Shown: in pieces, positions 17,426 to 27,207 of the stretch
Layout: every line of letters starts with the position of its first letter
Position numbering within the stretch: the stretch's first letter is position 1
Assembly (NCBI RefSeq): GCF_018100985.1
Contig: NZ_JAGJEI010000001.1
Span: 620,001 to 684,000 of the forward strand
DNA: 64,000 nt
Source: Pseudoalteromonas sp. MMG007
GTDB taxonomy: Bacteria > Pseudomonadota > Gammaproteobacteria > Enterobacterales > Alteromonadaceae
Reading direction: 5' to 3'
Notes under the pieces: model-generated
Seen by the model: only the letters and a program-made list of their open reading frames with translations
Told to the model about the DNA's origin: nothing
The model's database searches: none
Program-made: the position numbers and the translations under genes

Positions 17426-18352
17426 ATGGAGTTAATTAGAGGTATACACAATATTCGGGCGCATCACTTTGGATGTGTGCTGACTATTGGTAATTTTGAC
17501 GGTGTTCACTTAGGTCATTCACAAGTATTAAAAGGTTTGTTAGCAGATGCTAAAGCGCACAACTTACCAAGTACAGTAATGCTTTTTGAACCTCAGCCTC
17601 AAGAGTTTTTTGCTAAAAACAATGCCCCAGCAAGGCTTACGCGATTACGTGATAAGTTGCGTTTATTGAGCGATTTAGGCATTGAGCGTGTTATTTGTAT
17701 TAGCTTTAATCAGCAATTTGCGAATATGCAAGCTGAACAATTTGTAAGCGACATACTTATAAAAAAACTCGGGGTTAAAGCATTAACCGTAGGTGATGAT
17801 TTTAGATTTGGGCAGCAGCGTAAAGGCAACTTTGATTTACTCGTAAATATGGGTAATCAGGCGGGAATGGATGTGCAAAGCACAGCGAGTTTTCGCCAGT
17901 TAAATGCTAGAGTGAGCAGCACATTGATTCGTGAAGCATTAGCTGCTGGTGATTTAGCCAGTGCAAAAGTGATGCTTGGCCACGACTACGCTATCTCTGG
18001 GCGCGTAATACATGGCTGGAAAAGAGGTCGTGAGCTTGGATTTAGAACAGCAAACATAGCACTTAAGCGCCAAGTTTGCCCTGTTAATGGTGTGTTTGCT
18101 GTGCAAGCTACAATTGCAGGTAAACAAATTTTTGGGGTTGCAAATATAGGCAACAAACCCACATTTAATGGAACACGTGCACTTTTAGAGGTTCATCTTT
18201 TTGATTTTGCACAAGACATTTATGGACAATTTATGCACGTGGAGTTAATACAAAAACTCCGCGATGAGAAAAAATTCGAGACATTAACACAACTCACGGC
18301 GCAAATAGCAACAGATGTTGCCGCCGCTAAGCAGTGTTTTGGTTTAAATTAG
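17426..18352 (+). CDS. ribF: Bifunctional riboflavin kinase / FAD synthetase
   Basis: Makes FMN from riboflavin and FAD from FMN. 308 residues. N-terminal nucleotidyltransferase domain with TIGNFDGVHLGHSQVL (the HxGH motif) and DDFRFGQQRKG, and a C-terminal riboflavin kinase domain from about 185 with GRVIHGWKRGRELGFRTAN and PVNGVFAV. Length is normal. Lies between murJ and ileS, 29 bases before ileS. Confidence 0.97.
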   Translation: MELIRGIHNIRAHHFGCVLTIGNFDGVHLGHSQVLKGLLADAKAHNLPSTVMLFEPQPQEFFAKNNAPARLTRLRDKLRLLSDLGIERVICISFNQQFANMQAEQFVSDILIKKLGVKALTVGDDFRFGQQRKGNFDLLVNMGNQAGMDVQSTASFRQLNARVSSTLIREALAAGDLASAKVMLGHDYAISGRVIHGWKRGRELGFRTANIALKRQVCPVNGVFAVQATIAGKQIFGVANIGNKPTFNGTRALLEVHLFDFAQDIYGQFMHVELIQKLRDEKKFETLTQLTAQIATDVAAAKQCFGLN

Positions 18353-18381
18353 GCAGCCGATAGATACGGAATGTAGGATAA

Positions 18382-21210
18382 ATGAGCGACTATAAACATA
18401 CTTTGAATTTACCGGAAACACCGTTTCCAATGCGTGGCAATTTGGCACAACGTGAACCAAAAATGCTTAAAGCATGGTATGAAGACGACCTTTACGGTCA
18501 AATTCGCAGCGCTAAAAAGGGTAAAAAGACCTTTATTTTGCATGACGGCCCTCCGTATGCAAATGGCGACATCCACTTAGGCCACTCAGTAAATAAGATT
18601 TTAAAAGATATTATTGTTAAGTCTAAAACTTTATCAGACTTTGATTCGCCTTATGTACCTGGTTGGGACTGTCACGGTTTACCAATTGAGTTAATGGTTG
18701 AGAAAAAAGTAGGTAAGCCGGGTGTAAAAGTTACGGCGAGTGAGTTTCGTGAAAAATGCCGTGCGTACGCCAAAAAGCAAGTTGAAGGTCAAAAAGTAGA
18801 CTTTAAACGTTTAGGCGTATTTGCTGATTGGGATAAGCCTTACTTAACAATGAACTTTGACTTTGAGGCGAATGCAATTCGTGTGCTTGGTCGTATTATT
18901 AAAAACGGTCACTTACACAAAGGCGCTAAGCCTGTACATTGGTGTACAGATTGTGGCTCTGCATTAGCAGAAGCAGAAGTTGAATATCAAGATAAACAGT
19001 CGCCAGCAATTGATGTACGCTTTATTTTTGCTGACCAAGACGCAGTAGTAAATGCGTTTGACCTAGCTCAAGGCCATGAAGGCCAAGGTAGTGTTGGCAC
19101 TGTTATTTGGACAACAACGCCATGGACGCTTCCTGCAAACCGTGCTGTTGCTGTTCATGCCGATTTAGAATATGCGCTTGTGCAAGTTGAAGATGAAGGC
19201 GCACAGCAGCGTTTAATTTTAGGCTCAGAACTTGTTAAAGATGCAATGGACCGTTTTGGCTTTGATCATTACCACGTTTTAGGTTACGTAAAAGGGGCTG
19301 TACTTGAAAACTTGCAAGTAGCGCATCCTTTTTATGACTTTAATGTACCTGTGATTGTTGCTGAACACGTTACTACTGACTCAGGTACAGGTGTGGTGCA
19401 CACTGCGCCAGGTCATGGTCAAGAAGATTTCGTGGCAGGCTTAAATTACAACCTAGAAGTCGCTAACCCTGTTGGTGCAAATGGTGTGTACTTACCAGAT
19501 ACTGAACTTTTTGCAGGTCAACATGTATTTAAAGCAAACGCGAGCGTAATTGAAGTATTAAAAGAGCGCGGTGCATTAGTACATCATCATGCACTTACAC
19601 ACAGTTACCCGCATTGTTGGCGCCACAAAACGCCAATAATTTTCCGTGCTACACCGCAGTGGTTTGTAAGCATGGAACAGGCTAATTTACGTCAAGATTC
19701 TCTTAAAGAAATCAAAAATACACAGTGGTTGCCTGAATGGGGCGAAAGCCGTATTTCTAACATGGTTGAAGGCCGCCCTGATTGGTGTATATCTCGTCAG
19801 CGTACATGGGGCGTGCCAATTGCTTTATTTGTTGATAAAGATACCGGTGCTTTACACCCAAATACCCAAGAGCTTATCGAGCAAGCTGCAGAGCTTGTTG
19901 AAAAGTCAGGTATTCAAGCGTGGTATGACCTAGAGCCAGCGACTTTACTTGGCGAAGAAGATGCTAAGCAATACATGAAAGTGCAAGATACGCTAGATGT
20001 ATGGTTTGATTCAGGTGTGTCGCACGCATGTGTAGTAGATGCACGTGAAGACTTAGTTGGCCCAGCTGATTTATATCTTGAAGGTTCTGATCAGCATCGT
20101 GGTTGGTTTATGTCATCAATGATGACATCGGTTGCGATTAATGGACATGCACCATATAAGCAAGTACTTACGCATGGTTTTACCGTTGATGAAAACGGTC
20201 GTAAAATGTCTAAGTCACTAGGCAATGTTATCTCTCCGCAAAATGTAATGAATAAGCTTGGTGCTGACATTTTACGTTTGTGGGTTGCTTCTACCGATTA
20301 CACGGCAGAAATGACTGTGTCTGATGAAATATTCAAACGCTCTGCGGATCGATATCGTCGTATTCGTAACACTAGCCGTTACTTATTAGCTAACTTAAAT
20401 GGTTTTGATCCTAAAACTGATCAAGTTGCTGTAGATGACATGGTTGAGCTTGATAAGTGGATTGTTGGTCGTGCAGCACAGTTACAAGACGAGATTTTAG
20501 CCGCTTACGATAGCTACCAAATGTTATTAGTAACGCAAAAGCTAATGAACTTCTGTACCGGTGAACTTGGCTCGTTTTACTTAGATGTAATTAAAGACCG
20601 TCAGTACACAGCTAAAAGTGAAAGCCATGCGCGTCGCTCTTGTCAAACTGCGCTTTACCATATCGCAGAAGCTATGACGCGCTGGATGGCACCAATTATG
20701 AGCTTTACAGCACAAGAAATCTGGGAAGCCTTACCAGGCGAGCGTAGTGATTACGTATTTACATCAGTATGGTACGACGGCTTACAAGCACCAACGAGCA
20801 GTCAGTTTAGTAACGATGACTGGCAAGCAATTTTAAATGTACGCGATGAAGTAAACCGCTTGTTAGAAGCTGCACGTAAAGAAGAAGTAATTGGTGCAAC
20901 ACTACAAGCAACAGTTAATTTATTTGCGGATAAAGACCTTGCAAGCACACTTGCTTCACTAGGTGATGAGCTTCGTTTTGTATTGTTAACATCAGCAGTA
21001 AACGTTAAGCAGGTTGATAGCCAACCAGCAGATACGCAAGCAACAGAAATTGAAGGTCTATACATTAGCGTTGCAGCAACAGATGCAGCTAAGTGTGAGC
21101 GTTGTTGGCACTACAGCGACGATGTAGGAATTGACCCTGCTCACCCTGAAATTTGTGGCCGTTGCGTAAGTAATGTTGATGGCGAAGGTGAAAAGCGTCA
21201 ATTCGCTTAG
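18382..21210 (+). CDS. ileS: Isoleucyl-tRNA synthetase
   Basis: Class I synthetase charging tRNA-Ile, with editing of valine. 942 residues. HIGH motif as HLGH in [11 protein letters not shown], editing domain in the middle ([28 protein letters not shown]), KMSKS as [10 protein letters not shown], and a C-terminal four-cysteine zinc site ([14 protein letters not shown]). This is the bacterial type 1 enzyme (mupirocin-sensitive class). The stop codon overlaps the ribosome site of lspA. Confidence 0.98.
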   Translation: MSDYKHTLNLPETPFPMRGNLAQREPKMLKAWYEDDLYGQIRSAKKGKKTFILHDGPPYANGDIHLGHSVNKILKDIIVKSKTLSDFDSPYVPGWDCHGLPIELMVEKKVGKPGVKVTASEFREKCRAYAKKQVEGQKVDFKRLGVFADWDKPYLTMNFDFEANAIRVLGRIIKNGHLHKGAKPVHWCTDCGSALAEAEVEYQDKQSPAIDVRFIFADQDAVVNAFDLAQGHEGQGSVGTVIWTTTPWTLPANRAVAVHADLEYALVQVEDEGAQQRLILGSELVKDAMDRFGFDHYHVLGYVKGAVLENLQVAHPFYDFNVPVIVAEHVTTDSGTGVVHTAPGHGQEDFVAGLNYNLEVANPVGANGVYLPDTELFAGQHVFKANASVIEVLKERGALVHHHALTHSYPHCWRHKTPIIFRATPQWFVSMEQANLRQDSLKEIKNTQWLPEWGESRISNMVEGRPDWCISRQRTWGVPIALFVDKDTGALHPNTQELIEQAAELVEKSGIQAWYDLEPATLLGEEDAKQYMKVQDTLDVWFDSGVSHACVVDAREDLVGPADLYLEGSDQHRGWFMSSMMTSVAINGHAPYKQVLTHGFTVDENGRKMSKSLGNVISPQNVMNKLGADILRLWVASTDYTAEMTVSDEIFKRSADRYRRIRNTSRYLLANLNGFDPKTDQVAVDDMVELDKWIVGRAAQLQDEILAAYDSYQMLLVTQKLMNFCTGELGSFYLDVIKDRQYTAKSESHARRSCQTALYHIAEAMTRWMAPIMSFTAQEIWEALPGERSDYVFTSVWYDGLQAPTSSQFSNDDWQAILNVRDEVNRLLEAARKEEVIGATLQATVNLFADKDLASTLASLGDELRFVLLTSAVNVKQVDSQPADTQATEIEGLYISVAATDAAKCERCWHYSDDVGIDPAHPEICGRCVSNVDGEGEKRQFA

Positions 21211-21222
21211 GAGCTTTACTCA

Positions 21223-21723
21223 GTGAGCAAACTAGCCCAAAAAAGTGGTTTAGTGTGGCTTTGGTTGAGTCTATTACTGTTAGTAATAGACTTTGCCAGT
21301 AAAACACTAGTCGTGAATACCATGGCTTATCAAGAGTCTATAAATTTACTGCCTGTTTTTAGTATTACTTACGTACATAACTATGGCGCAGCCTACAGCT
21401 TTTTAAGTGAAGCAGGTGGTTGGCAACGTTGGTTTTTAAGCTTTATAGCTATTGCCATTAGTGGGTTACTTGTATGGTGGCTTAAGCGCTTGCCAGCCAC
21501 AAACAAAATATTGTGCAGTGCTTATGCGTTAGTACTTGCAGGCGCCATAGGCAACTTATATGACCGTATAGCTTATGGTTATGTAATTGACTTTATTCAT
21601 GTGTTTTACGATAAGTCACATTTTCCAGTATTTAATATTGCTGATTGCGCTATTTGTATTGGTGCCGCGTTATTATTATTTGATGCCTTTACAGGCGAAA
21701 GTCCGAAGGAGCATAAAGCATGA
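21223..21723 (+). CDS. lspA: Lipoprotein signal peptidase II
   Basis: Aspartyl membrane protease that cleaves prolipoproteins after lipid attachment. 166 residues, four membrane helices, catalytic Asp residues in GNLYDRIAYGYVIDF and FNIADCAI. Start GTG at 21223 with TTAGGAGC just upstream, overlapping the ileS stop. Ends overlapping fkpB by the ATGA arrangement, so translation is coupled. Substrates in this window include BamD and the lipoprotein at 41785. Confidence 0.97.
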   Translation: MSKLAQKSGLVWLWLSLLLLVIDFASKTLVVNTMAYQESINLLPVFSITYVHNYGAAYSFLSEAGGWQRWFLSFIAIAISGLLVWWLKRLPATNKILCSAYALVLAGAIGNLYDRIAYGYVIDFIHVFYDKSHFPVFNIADCAICIGAALLLFDAFTGESPKEHKA

Positions 21724-22160
21724 GCCAAGCTGTAATTGGTGAAAACTCGCACGTTATTTTTCATTTTTCTATTAAGTTAGAAGATGGCTCTGCCGCAGAC
21801 TCTACAAAGGTTCATAACAAGCCAGCTAAATTGACTATGGGCGATGGTAGCTTAACGGCTAACTTTGAAAAATGCCTGCTAGGATTAACGGCTGGTGAAA
21901 GTAAAACATTTGAGCTTGAACCAGAAGATGCATTTGGGCAACCAAATCCAGATAATATTTACTATGTTGACCGTAGCAAGTTTGGCCCAGAAACACCTGC
22001 TCAAGTAGGCGCTATCATTGCGTTTACACAACCTGATGGTACTGAACTTCCTGGGCTTGTTCGAGAAGTGCAAGGGGAGTCGGTTACTATCGATTTTAAC
22101 CATCCGCTATCGGGTCAGCGCCTAACATTTGAAGTAGATATTATTGAGGTAGAAGGCTAA
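21720..22160 (+). CDS. fkpB: FKBP-type peptidyl-prolyl isomerase (SlpA)
   Basis: 146-residue FKBP/SlyD-like prolyl isomerase. [16 protein letters not shown] at the start, an insert-in-flap domain in the middle ([16 protein letters not shown]), and [18 protein letters not shown] toward the end. The name and position between lspA and ispH match fkpB of E. coli. It lacks the His-rich tail of SlyD. Overlaps lspA by 4 bases and ispH by 1 base. Confidence 0.95.
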   Translation: MSQAVIGENSHVIFHFSIKLEDGSAADSTKVHNKPAKLTMGDGSLTANFEKCLLGLTAGESKTFELEPEDAFGQPNPDNIYYVDRSKFGPETPAQVGAIIAFTQPDGTELPGLVREVQGESVTIDFNHPLSGQRLTFEVDIIEVEG

Positions 22161-23089
22161 TGGATATTTTATTAGCTAACCCTCGTGGTTTTTGTGCGGG
22201 TGTTGACCGTGCAATCAGCATTGTAGAGCGTGCTTTAGATATTTTCGAAAAGCCAATTTATGTTCGTCACGAAGTGGTACATAACCGTTACGTAGTCGAC
22301 GGTTTAAAAAACCGTGGTGCAGTGTTCGTTGAAGAACTTGATCAAGTACCTGACGATAGCATTGTTATTTTTAGTGCTCATGGTGTATCGCAAGCGGTAC
22401 GCTCTGAGGCGAAACGCCGCGACTTAAAAGTATTTGATGCAACATGTCCGCTGGTGACTAAAGTTCATATGGAAGTTACTCGCGCTAGCCGCAAAGGTAC
22501 TGAATGTATTTTGATTGGACACCATGGCCACCCTGAAGTTGAGGGTACAATGGGGCAGTACGATAACGATGAAGGCGGAATTTACCTGGTAGAAACCGCG
22601 GAAGATGTTATTGCGCTAAATGTTAAAAATGCTGAAAACTTATTTTATTGTAGCCAAACTACGCTTTCAGTAGATGATACTGCAGATGTCATTGACGCAC
22701 TACGCGAGAAGTTTCCTGCTATAGATGGACCTCGAAAAGACGATATTTGTTATGCAACGCAAAACCGCCAAGATGCGGTACGTGATTTAGCTGATAAAGT
22801 TGATGTACTTCTAGTTGTAGGGGCTAAAAACAGCTCTAACTCTAATCGCTTACGTGAACTTGCAGATAAAATGGGCACAACGGCTTATTTAATTGACGAT
22901 GCAGCTGATGTGCAAGAGCAATGGGTTTCAGAGTCTAAGTCAGTGGGTGTTACGGCTGGAGCATCTGCACCAGAAGTACTGGTACAGCAAGTAATAACGC
23001 GTTTAAAAGAGCTTGGTGGCAAGCAGGTAGTAGAAAACCCAGGTGAAGAAGAAAACATCGTATTTGCCGTTCCTGTTGAGCTACGTTAA
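22160..23089 (+). CDS. ispH: IspH, HMBPP reductase of the isoprenoid MEP pathway
   Basis: Iron-sulphur enzyme converting HMBPP to IPP and DMAPP, the last step of the MEP pathway. 309 residues. The three cluster cysteines are visible: PRGFCAGV (Cys12), [11 protein letters not shown] and [11 protein letters not shown]. Catalytic TEC-like region and SNSNRLRE are present. Last gene of the murJ-to-ispH run; no clear terminator follows, and the kinase gene starts 40 bases on with its own AAGGAGAG site. Confidence 0.97.
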   Translation: MDILLANPRGFCAGVDRAISIVERALDIFEKPIYVRHEVVHNRYVVDGLKNRGAVFVEELDQVPDDSIVIFSAHGVSQAVRSEAKRRDLKVFDATCPLVTKVHMEVTRASRKGTECILIGHHGHPEVEGTMGQYDNDEGGIYLVETAEDVIALNVKNAENLFYCSQTTLSVDDTADVIDALREKFPAIDGPRKDDICYATQNRQDAVRDLADKVDVLLVVGAKNSSNSNRLRELADKMGTTAYLIDDAADVQEQWVSESKSVGVTAGASAPEVLVQQVITRLKELGGKQVVENPGEEENIVFAVPVELR

Positions 23090-23129
23090 TCTATATAAAT
23101 TAATTATTTAGATTACAAGGAGAGCTGTT

Positions 23130-24167
23130 ATGAGCAAGTCGGTTCATTCTGATGTATTGCTTTTTTCAGCTCTTTTTAATGAGCGAGGGGTACTTGCCTC
23201 GCTTGTTGTTACTCAAGTTATAGCTGTTGTATTGGCGTTTGCGCCAAATATCCAAGGTGACATTTGGTTACACCTTGGGGTTATTAGCTTATTTTTACAC
23301 TTAACTGTTTTATCAAGCACCTCCGCTCTGTATCTTTTTAAACGCTTTTTACAAAAGCGAACAGACGTTTTTCAGCTAACACTATTTTTTACCTCGTTTT
23401 TATTATTTACCTGCATATATAGTGTTTTATTTTCTCAATTTGCGTTTGATATAGATAAGGCTGATAACCTTATTTATTTTGTATTGCGAAACTGCGTTAC
23501 AGTTTTGTTATTAGCCGCTTTGTTTGTACAGTTTTTATTTATCTATACTGAAAAAGAGCAGCAAACCAAGGCACTTTCTCGCGCAGAGTTGGACGCCTTA
23601 CAAGCTAGGATCCGTCCGCACTTTTTATATAACAGCTTAAATACAGCTGCAGAGCTAACTCATCACGATGCTGGTGCTGCTGAGCAAGCTATTTTAGCTC
23701 TAGCAGCCTTATCTCAAGCAGCAATGCGCTCAGGGAAAAGTGTATTAATCAGTGATGAAATAGCATTGAGCAAGCAATATATCGCTTTGGAAACGTGGCG
23801 CTTTGGGGAGCGTTTAAAGGTTAATTGGCACATACCAAGTGAACTTCCTGCATTGCATATTCCATGTTTAACCCTTCAGCCGCTAATTGAAAATGCAGTA
23901 TGTCATGGTGTTGAAATAAGCGAAAGTGGCGCAATTATTAATGTTGAGCTGCATATTACTCCCGGCTATATAACTATGATTGTTTCTAACCCCATCACTA
24001 TTACTAATAATCAAACTCGGCCCAAAAATGGCATGGCACTTGATAATATTCGTCAACGTTTAAATATTTATTATAAAAATAAAGCTCAGCTTACTATCAC
24101 CAATAAAAACGATGTATTTAGAGTGAAAGTAGTTATCCCCAAAAAGAATATTGAGGGTGGTTTATGA
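23130..24167 (+). CDS. LytS/AlgZ-type membrane sensor histidine kinase
   Basis: 345 residues. Four membrane helices in about 22-150, then a His_kinase (PF06580-type) domain with phospho-acceptor His164 (RIRPHFLYNSLN) and a compact ATPase domain (LTLQPLIENAVCHGVE; GMALDNIRQRL). This is the family of LytS and Pseudomonas AlgZ/FimS. AAGGAGAG precedes the ATG. Overlaps the LytTR regulator by 4 bases, so the two form a two-component pair. Its closeness to the minor pilin operon fits an AlgZ-like role in pilus control, as inference. Confidence 0.9.
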   Translation: MSKSVHSDVLLFSALFNERGVLASLVVTQVIAVVLAFAPNIQGDIWLHLGVISLFLHLTVLSSTSALYLFKRFLQKRTDVFQLTLFFTSFLLFTCIYSVLFSQFAFDIDKADNLIYFVLRNCVTVLLLAALFVQFLFIYTEKEQQTKALSRAELDALQARIRPHFLYNSLNTAAELTHHDAGAAEQAILALAALSQAAMRSGKSVLISDEIALSKQYIALETWRFGERLKVNWHIPSELPALHIPCLTLQPLIENAVCHGVEISESGAIINVELHITPGYITMIVSNPITITNNQTRPKNGMALDNIRQRLNIYYKNKAQLTITNKNDVFRVKVVIPKKNIEGGL

Positions 24168-24868
24168 ATATATTAATAGTTGATGACGAGCCATTAGCAA
24201 GAATGCGTTTAACCCGTTTGCTAGCACATAATAAAAATATAGTTATTAAAGGTGAAGCTAGTAATGGTAATGAAGCCTTATTATTTATTAAAAAATACGC
24301 CCCCGATTTAATATTTTTAGACGTTGATATGCCTGGTTTAAATGGGTTGCAGGTTGCGAATGAGTTGAATAATTTAGCTTTACCTCCAGCTGTTGTGTTT
24401 ATTACCGCGCACCCTGAACATGCTCTTGATGCTCTGCAACTGAGTGCTGCAGGTTATTTAGTTAAACCAGTTACAGAACAATCCATAGTAAAAGTGTTAG
24501 ATCAGGTTGGACGCTTGAACAAAGCGCATGTGCAAAAACAGCACTCAACTAAAATTAGTTATCAGTTGGGGGGAACGACTAAAAGTGTTGAGCTTGACAA
24601 TGTTTATTATTTTAATGCCCAAGAAAAGTACACTAATATGGTATTTGAAGGCGGGGAAGCGTTTATTGAATCCAGTCTAAAGCAACTGGAATCACAGTAT
24701 CCTACTCAATTGGTACGAATCCATCGAAATACTTTAGTAAATAAAAGCAAACTTTTATCTTTAAATACTCATGGCTCAGGTGTGCATAGCGTAGAGCTTA
24801 TGGGTTGCAACGATCATTTAACCGTTAGCAGGCGAGAGCTAAAAACAGTAAAAAATATTTTAAATTAG
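24164..24868 (+). CDS. LytTR-family response regulator (AlgR-like)
   Basis: 234 residues. Receiver domain 1-120 with Asp53 (FLDVDMPGLNG), and a LytTR DNA-binding domain at about 130-234 (YYFNAQEKYTNMVF, LVRIHRNTLVNKSKLL, LTVSRRELKTVKNIL). LytTR proteins bind pairs of short direct repeats. Overlaps the kinase gene. Downstream, at 25068-25101, lies a matching pair of repeats before pilV, suggesting direct control of the pilin operon, as AlgR does in Pseudomonas. Confidence 0.92.
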   Translation: MNILIVDDEPLARMRLTRLLAHNKNIVIKGEASNGNEALLFIKKYAPDLIFLDVDMPGLNGLQVANELNNLALPPAVVFITAHPEHALDALQLSAAGYLVKPVTEQSIVKVLDQVGRLNKAHVQKQHSTKISYQLGGTTKSVELDNVYYFNAQEKYTNMVFEGGEAFIESSLKQLESQYPTQLVRIHRNTLVNKSKLLSLNTHGSGVHSVELMGCNDHLTVSRRELKTVKNILN

Positions 24869-24999
24869 AGCCTATTATCTTCCAGGGTTGAGGTTTGCTA
24901 AATCTAGGGGATAACTGCACAAGGTTTCTAGCTCCGTGGTTTTGGAGGCTATTCTTATGATATCGTCTAGTCATAAGAACAACCATATTAAATAGGCCC
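24868..24999. other. Unexplained stretch with nested inverted repeats
   Basis: GCCTATT (24870-24876) pairs with AATAGGC (24991-24997). Inside lie a TAGCTCC/GGAG-GCTA hairpin (24929-24951) and TTCTTATGA/TCATAAGAA (24952-24960 with 24971-24979). Together they could fold as a multibranched RNA. No T-run and no reading frame. Could be a regulatory RNA, a leader segment or chance. Confidence 0.35.
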
Positions 25000-25030
25000 T
25001 GACTTATTTAAACTCCAATCATATGACTTT

Positions 25031-25101
25031 AAATTTAACCGCTAAAGATAAACGGACTTTAGTGCTTTTTAACCGTTTATCAACAAATTTAACCGCCTAT
25101 C
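25031..25101 (+). promoter_or_regulatory. Probable LytTR/AlgR operator before pilV
   Basis: Two direct repeats, TTTAACCGTTTATC (25068-25081) and TTTAACCGCCTATC (25088-25101), match at 12 of 14 bases and are 20 bp apart, about two helical turns. A third partial copy TTTAACCG is at 25034-25041. GATAAACGG at 25047-25055 is the mirror of CCGTTTATC (25073-25081). CCGTTTATC matches the Pseudomonas AlgR core CCGTTCGTC at 7 of 9. It ends 10 bases before the -35 hexamer, a normal activator position. Confidence 0.6.
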
Positions 25102-25111
25102 CTAGTAATTA

Positions 25112-25139
25112 TTGAAACTAAATTAGAATGACATAAACT
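25112..25139 (+). promoter_or_regulatory. Candidate sigma-70 promoter of the minor pilin operon
   Basis: TTGAAA (25112-25117), 16-base spacer, TAAACT (25134-25139). A middling promoter, in keeping with one that needs an activator. pilV starts 31 bases after the -10. Confidence 0.45.
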
Positions 25140-25169
25140 TACTATTAGATAATTTTTATTTGGTTCACT

Positions 25170-25730
25170 ATGCGATCCCCTCAAACTAACACACAAAAAG
25201 GCTTCACTTTAATTGAAGTGCTAATTGCGTTTATCATTTTAAGCTTTGGTTTATTAGGTGCCGTAGCGCTTCAAGCAAAAGCAAAACAGGCAAGCTTTGA
25301 TTCCATGCAACGCGCTGCTGCTGTAGCCCTTGGTAATGATATTGTGCAGCGCATTCGTGCAAATGATACTGCTCAGTTAGTCGCCCTGTATACGCAAACA
25401 TTTAATAGTGAAACTTCAACGTCTACCTCTATGGCTTGTTTTAGTGGTTCATGCACTGCAGCGCAAGTTGCTGCGCTTGATTTACAGCAATGGAAACGCG
25501 CCATTCGAGCGCGGGAAAACACAGGGTCGCTAGACGATGCGACAGTATGTATAGCGCCAACAGCAGTTGCAGGTTCAGGCGGTAAGGCATTTAACTTAGA
25601 AGTAATAGTTTCATGGCAGGGACGACAGGAGTTTAACGCTAATGATGCTACCGCCGCTATAAAATGTGGCACAGCGGATAAAAAACGCCGCTTAGTAGTT
25701 TTAACTAGTTACATTTACCTTAGGAGCTAA
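25170..25730 (+). CDS. pilV: PilV minor pilin
   Basis: Type IV pilus minor pilin that with PilW, PilX, FimU and PilE primes pilus assembly. 186 residues with a class III prepilin leader: cleavage in QKG/FTLIEVLIAFIILSFG, with Glu5. The periplasmic part is Ala/Thr-rich with Cys in CFSGSCT and CGTADK. First gene of pilV-pilW-pilX-pilY1-pilE; 1 base separates it from pilW. Confidence 0.93.
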   Translation: MRSPQTNTQKGFTLIEVLIAFIILSFGLLGAVALQAKAKQASFDSMQRAAAVALGNDIVQRIRANDTAQLVALYTQTFNSETSTSTSMACFSGSCTAAQVAALDLQQWKRAIRARENTGSLDDATVCIAPTAVAGSGGKAFNLEVIVSWQGRQEFNANDATAAIKCGTADKKRRLVVLTSYIYLRS

Positions 25731-25731
25731 C

Positions 25732-26715
25732 ATGAAGCAAACAGGTTTTACACTTATAGAGGTTATGATTTCGTTATTTATAGGTGGCCTAATTTTGGGG
25801 GGCGTCATGTTCACTTATATAGGGATGAAGGTAATCACTAAGGATACGATGACTATTGGTGAGCTTCAGGAGTCAGGTCGGTTAGCTATAAATATAATGC
25901 AACGTGATATTGAACAGATTGGATTTTGGGGTACTTATTATGATGATTCGTTTACATCCGCTAATACGACATCCTTATCGAACCCCGGTGCTGATTGTAC
26001 AGAGGGTTTAAATAACGGCAGTTTTCCTGATTTATCAACAGCGAGTAACTTTAGAGCTATTTATGCCAAAGTGGCTGTTTCTTCAAAAGAGCTAAACTGT
26101 GCAAGTAACCCTATTAAAAATACAGATATTATTCAGTTAAAATTTTTACAAGGCAATCAGCTTAATACAGGTGAAACGCAGGCTGATGAAAACTACTTTA
26201 TAGCAGAGCAAGAAAAGGCTCAATTTAAACGTGGTGTAATAGGTGCAGGTTCTATCAATGTAAATGCATCAATATGGCCGTACAGCCATCATGTTTATTA
26301 CTTATCAGAGCAAACTTATACAGTAAATAATAAAAGCCTCAAGGTGCCAGCATTAATGAGAAAACGCTTAGTTGGTGGCAAAATTACGACCGAAACTATA
26401 ATGGAGGGCGTTGAAAATATGCGCTTTATTTTTGGCCTTGATACCGATAGTGATAGCCGAGTTGATACATACAGAAGTATCAATAATATGGAGCATACAG
26501 ATTGGGAAAACAGAAAGGGTATATTAACTGTACAAGTATTTTTACTCATAAGATCGCTACAAGAAGATCCTGGGGTAAAAATTAAAAATCAAACATACAC
26601 CTTGGGCGAAGATGAAGATAAACGAGAGCTTTCATTCGCTGACAGCTACAGACGCACAGTGTTCACAACCACAATTAGGTTGAATAATGTAGGAGCTAAT
26701 CTATGGCGCATTTAA
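25732..26715 (+). CDS. pilW: PilW minor pilin
   Basis: 327 residues with a prepilin leader (KQTG/FTLIEVMISLFIGGL) and a large pseudopilin head, the usual size for PilW. Contains IMQRDIEQIGFWGTYYDD and a late VQVFLLIRS segment typical of PilW and GspJ-like proteins. Part of the tip priming complex. Starts 1 base after pilV; its end overlaps pilX by 13 bases. Confidence 0.93.
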   Translation: MKQTGFTLIEVMISLFIGGLILGGVMFTYIGMKVITKDTMTIGELQESGRLAINIMQRDIEQIGFWGTYYDDSFTSANTTSLSNPGADCTEGLNNGSFPDLSTASNFRAIYAKVAVSSKELNCASNPIKNTDIIQLKFLQGNQLNTGETQADENYFIAEQEKAQFKRGVIGAGSINVNASIWPYSHHVYYLSEQTYTVNNKSLKVPALMRKRLVGGKITTETIMEGVENMRFIFGLDTDSDSRVDTYRSINNMEHTDWENRKGILTVQVFLLIRSLQEDPGVKIKNQTYTLGEDEDKRELSFADSYRRTVFTTTIRLNNVGANLWRI

Positions 26716-27206
26716 CAAAGTTACGAGCTAAGCAGCAAGGTGTTGTATTGATCACGGCGCTTATTATGGTTATCGCTGTAACAGGTATAGCCGTTACTTT
26801 AATGAGTAGCAGCAGTATTGATATTAAAATTACTAATGCTGCACAAGAACGTGAAGTTGCAGAAAATAAGCTACTTGGTGAGGTTCAAAGAATGATTTCT
26901 GATGAGGCAAACAAGGGGGCTGCAAATCAGTTTTTTTTATCACCTGATGAAGTTACTACTATGACCGATGCTGATACAGAAGGTATGGTTATAGCTGAGC
27001 ACAATGATATGAAAAGTAAAATGATCAATCTCAATCAAGGCGCACTTGATTTAGAGTGCCCACGTAGATTTAATTTTACGGCAGGAATTTCATGCAATAT
27101 GTTACAAGTCTCTACTACAATTAAATACGGCTCTAAAGCTAAGCATGAACTGACCATTGTTACAGGTGTAGCCCAAGAAATGGCTAGCACAAGTAAGGGG
27201 ATTTAA
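26703..27206 (+). CDS. pilX: PilX minor pilin
   Basis: 167 residues. PilX leader form: KQQG/VVLITALIMVIAVTG, which lacks the Glu5 of major pilins, as is usual for PilX/GspK-like tip pilins. The middle holds helix-rich IDIKITNAAQEREVAENK. One base separates it from pilY1. Works with PilV, PilW and PilE to carry PilY1 at the pilus tip. Confidence 0.92.
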   Translation: MAHLTKLRAKQQGVVLITALIMVIAVTGIAVTLMSSSSIDIKITNAAQEREVAENKLLGEVQRMISDEANKGAANQFFLSPDEVTTMTDADTEGMVIAEHNDMKSKMINLNQGALDLECPRRFNFTAGISCNMLQVSTTIKYGSKAKHELTIVTGVAQEMASTSKGI

Positions 27207-27207
27207 T

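Noticed and set aside
20802-21065. 87-residue minus-strand frame inside ileS
   Set aside because: Antisense shadow of a conserved tRNA synthetase.
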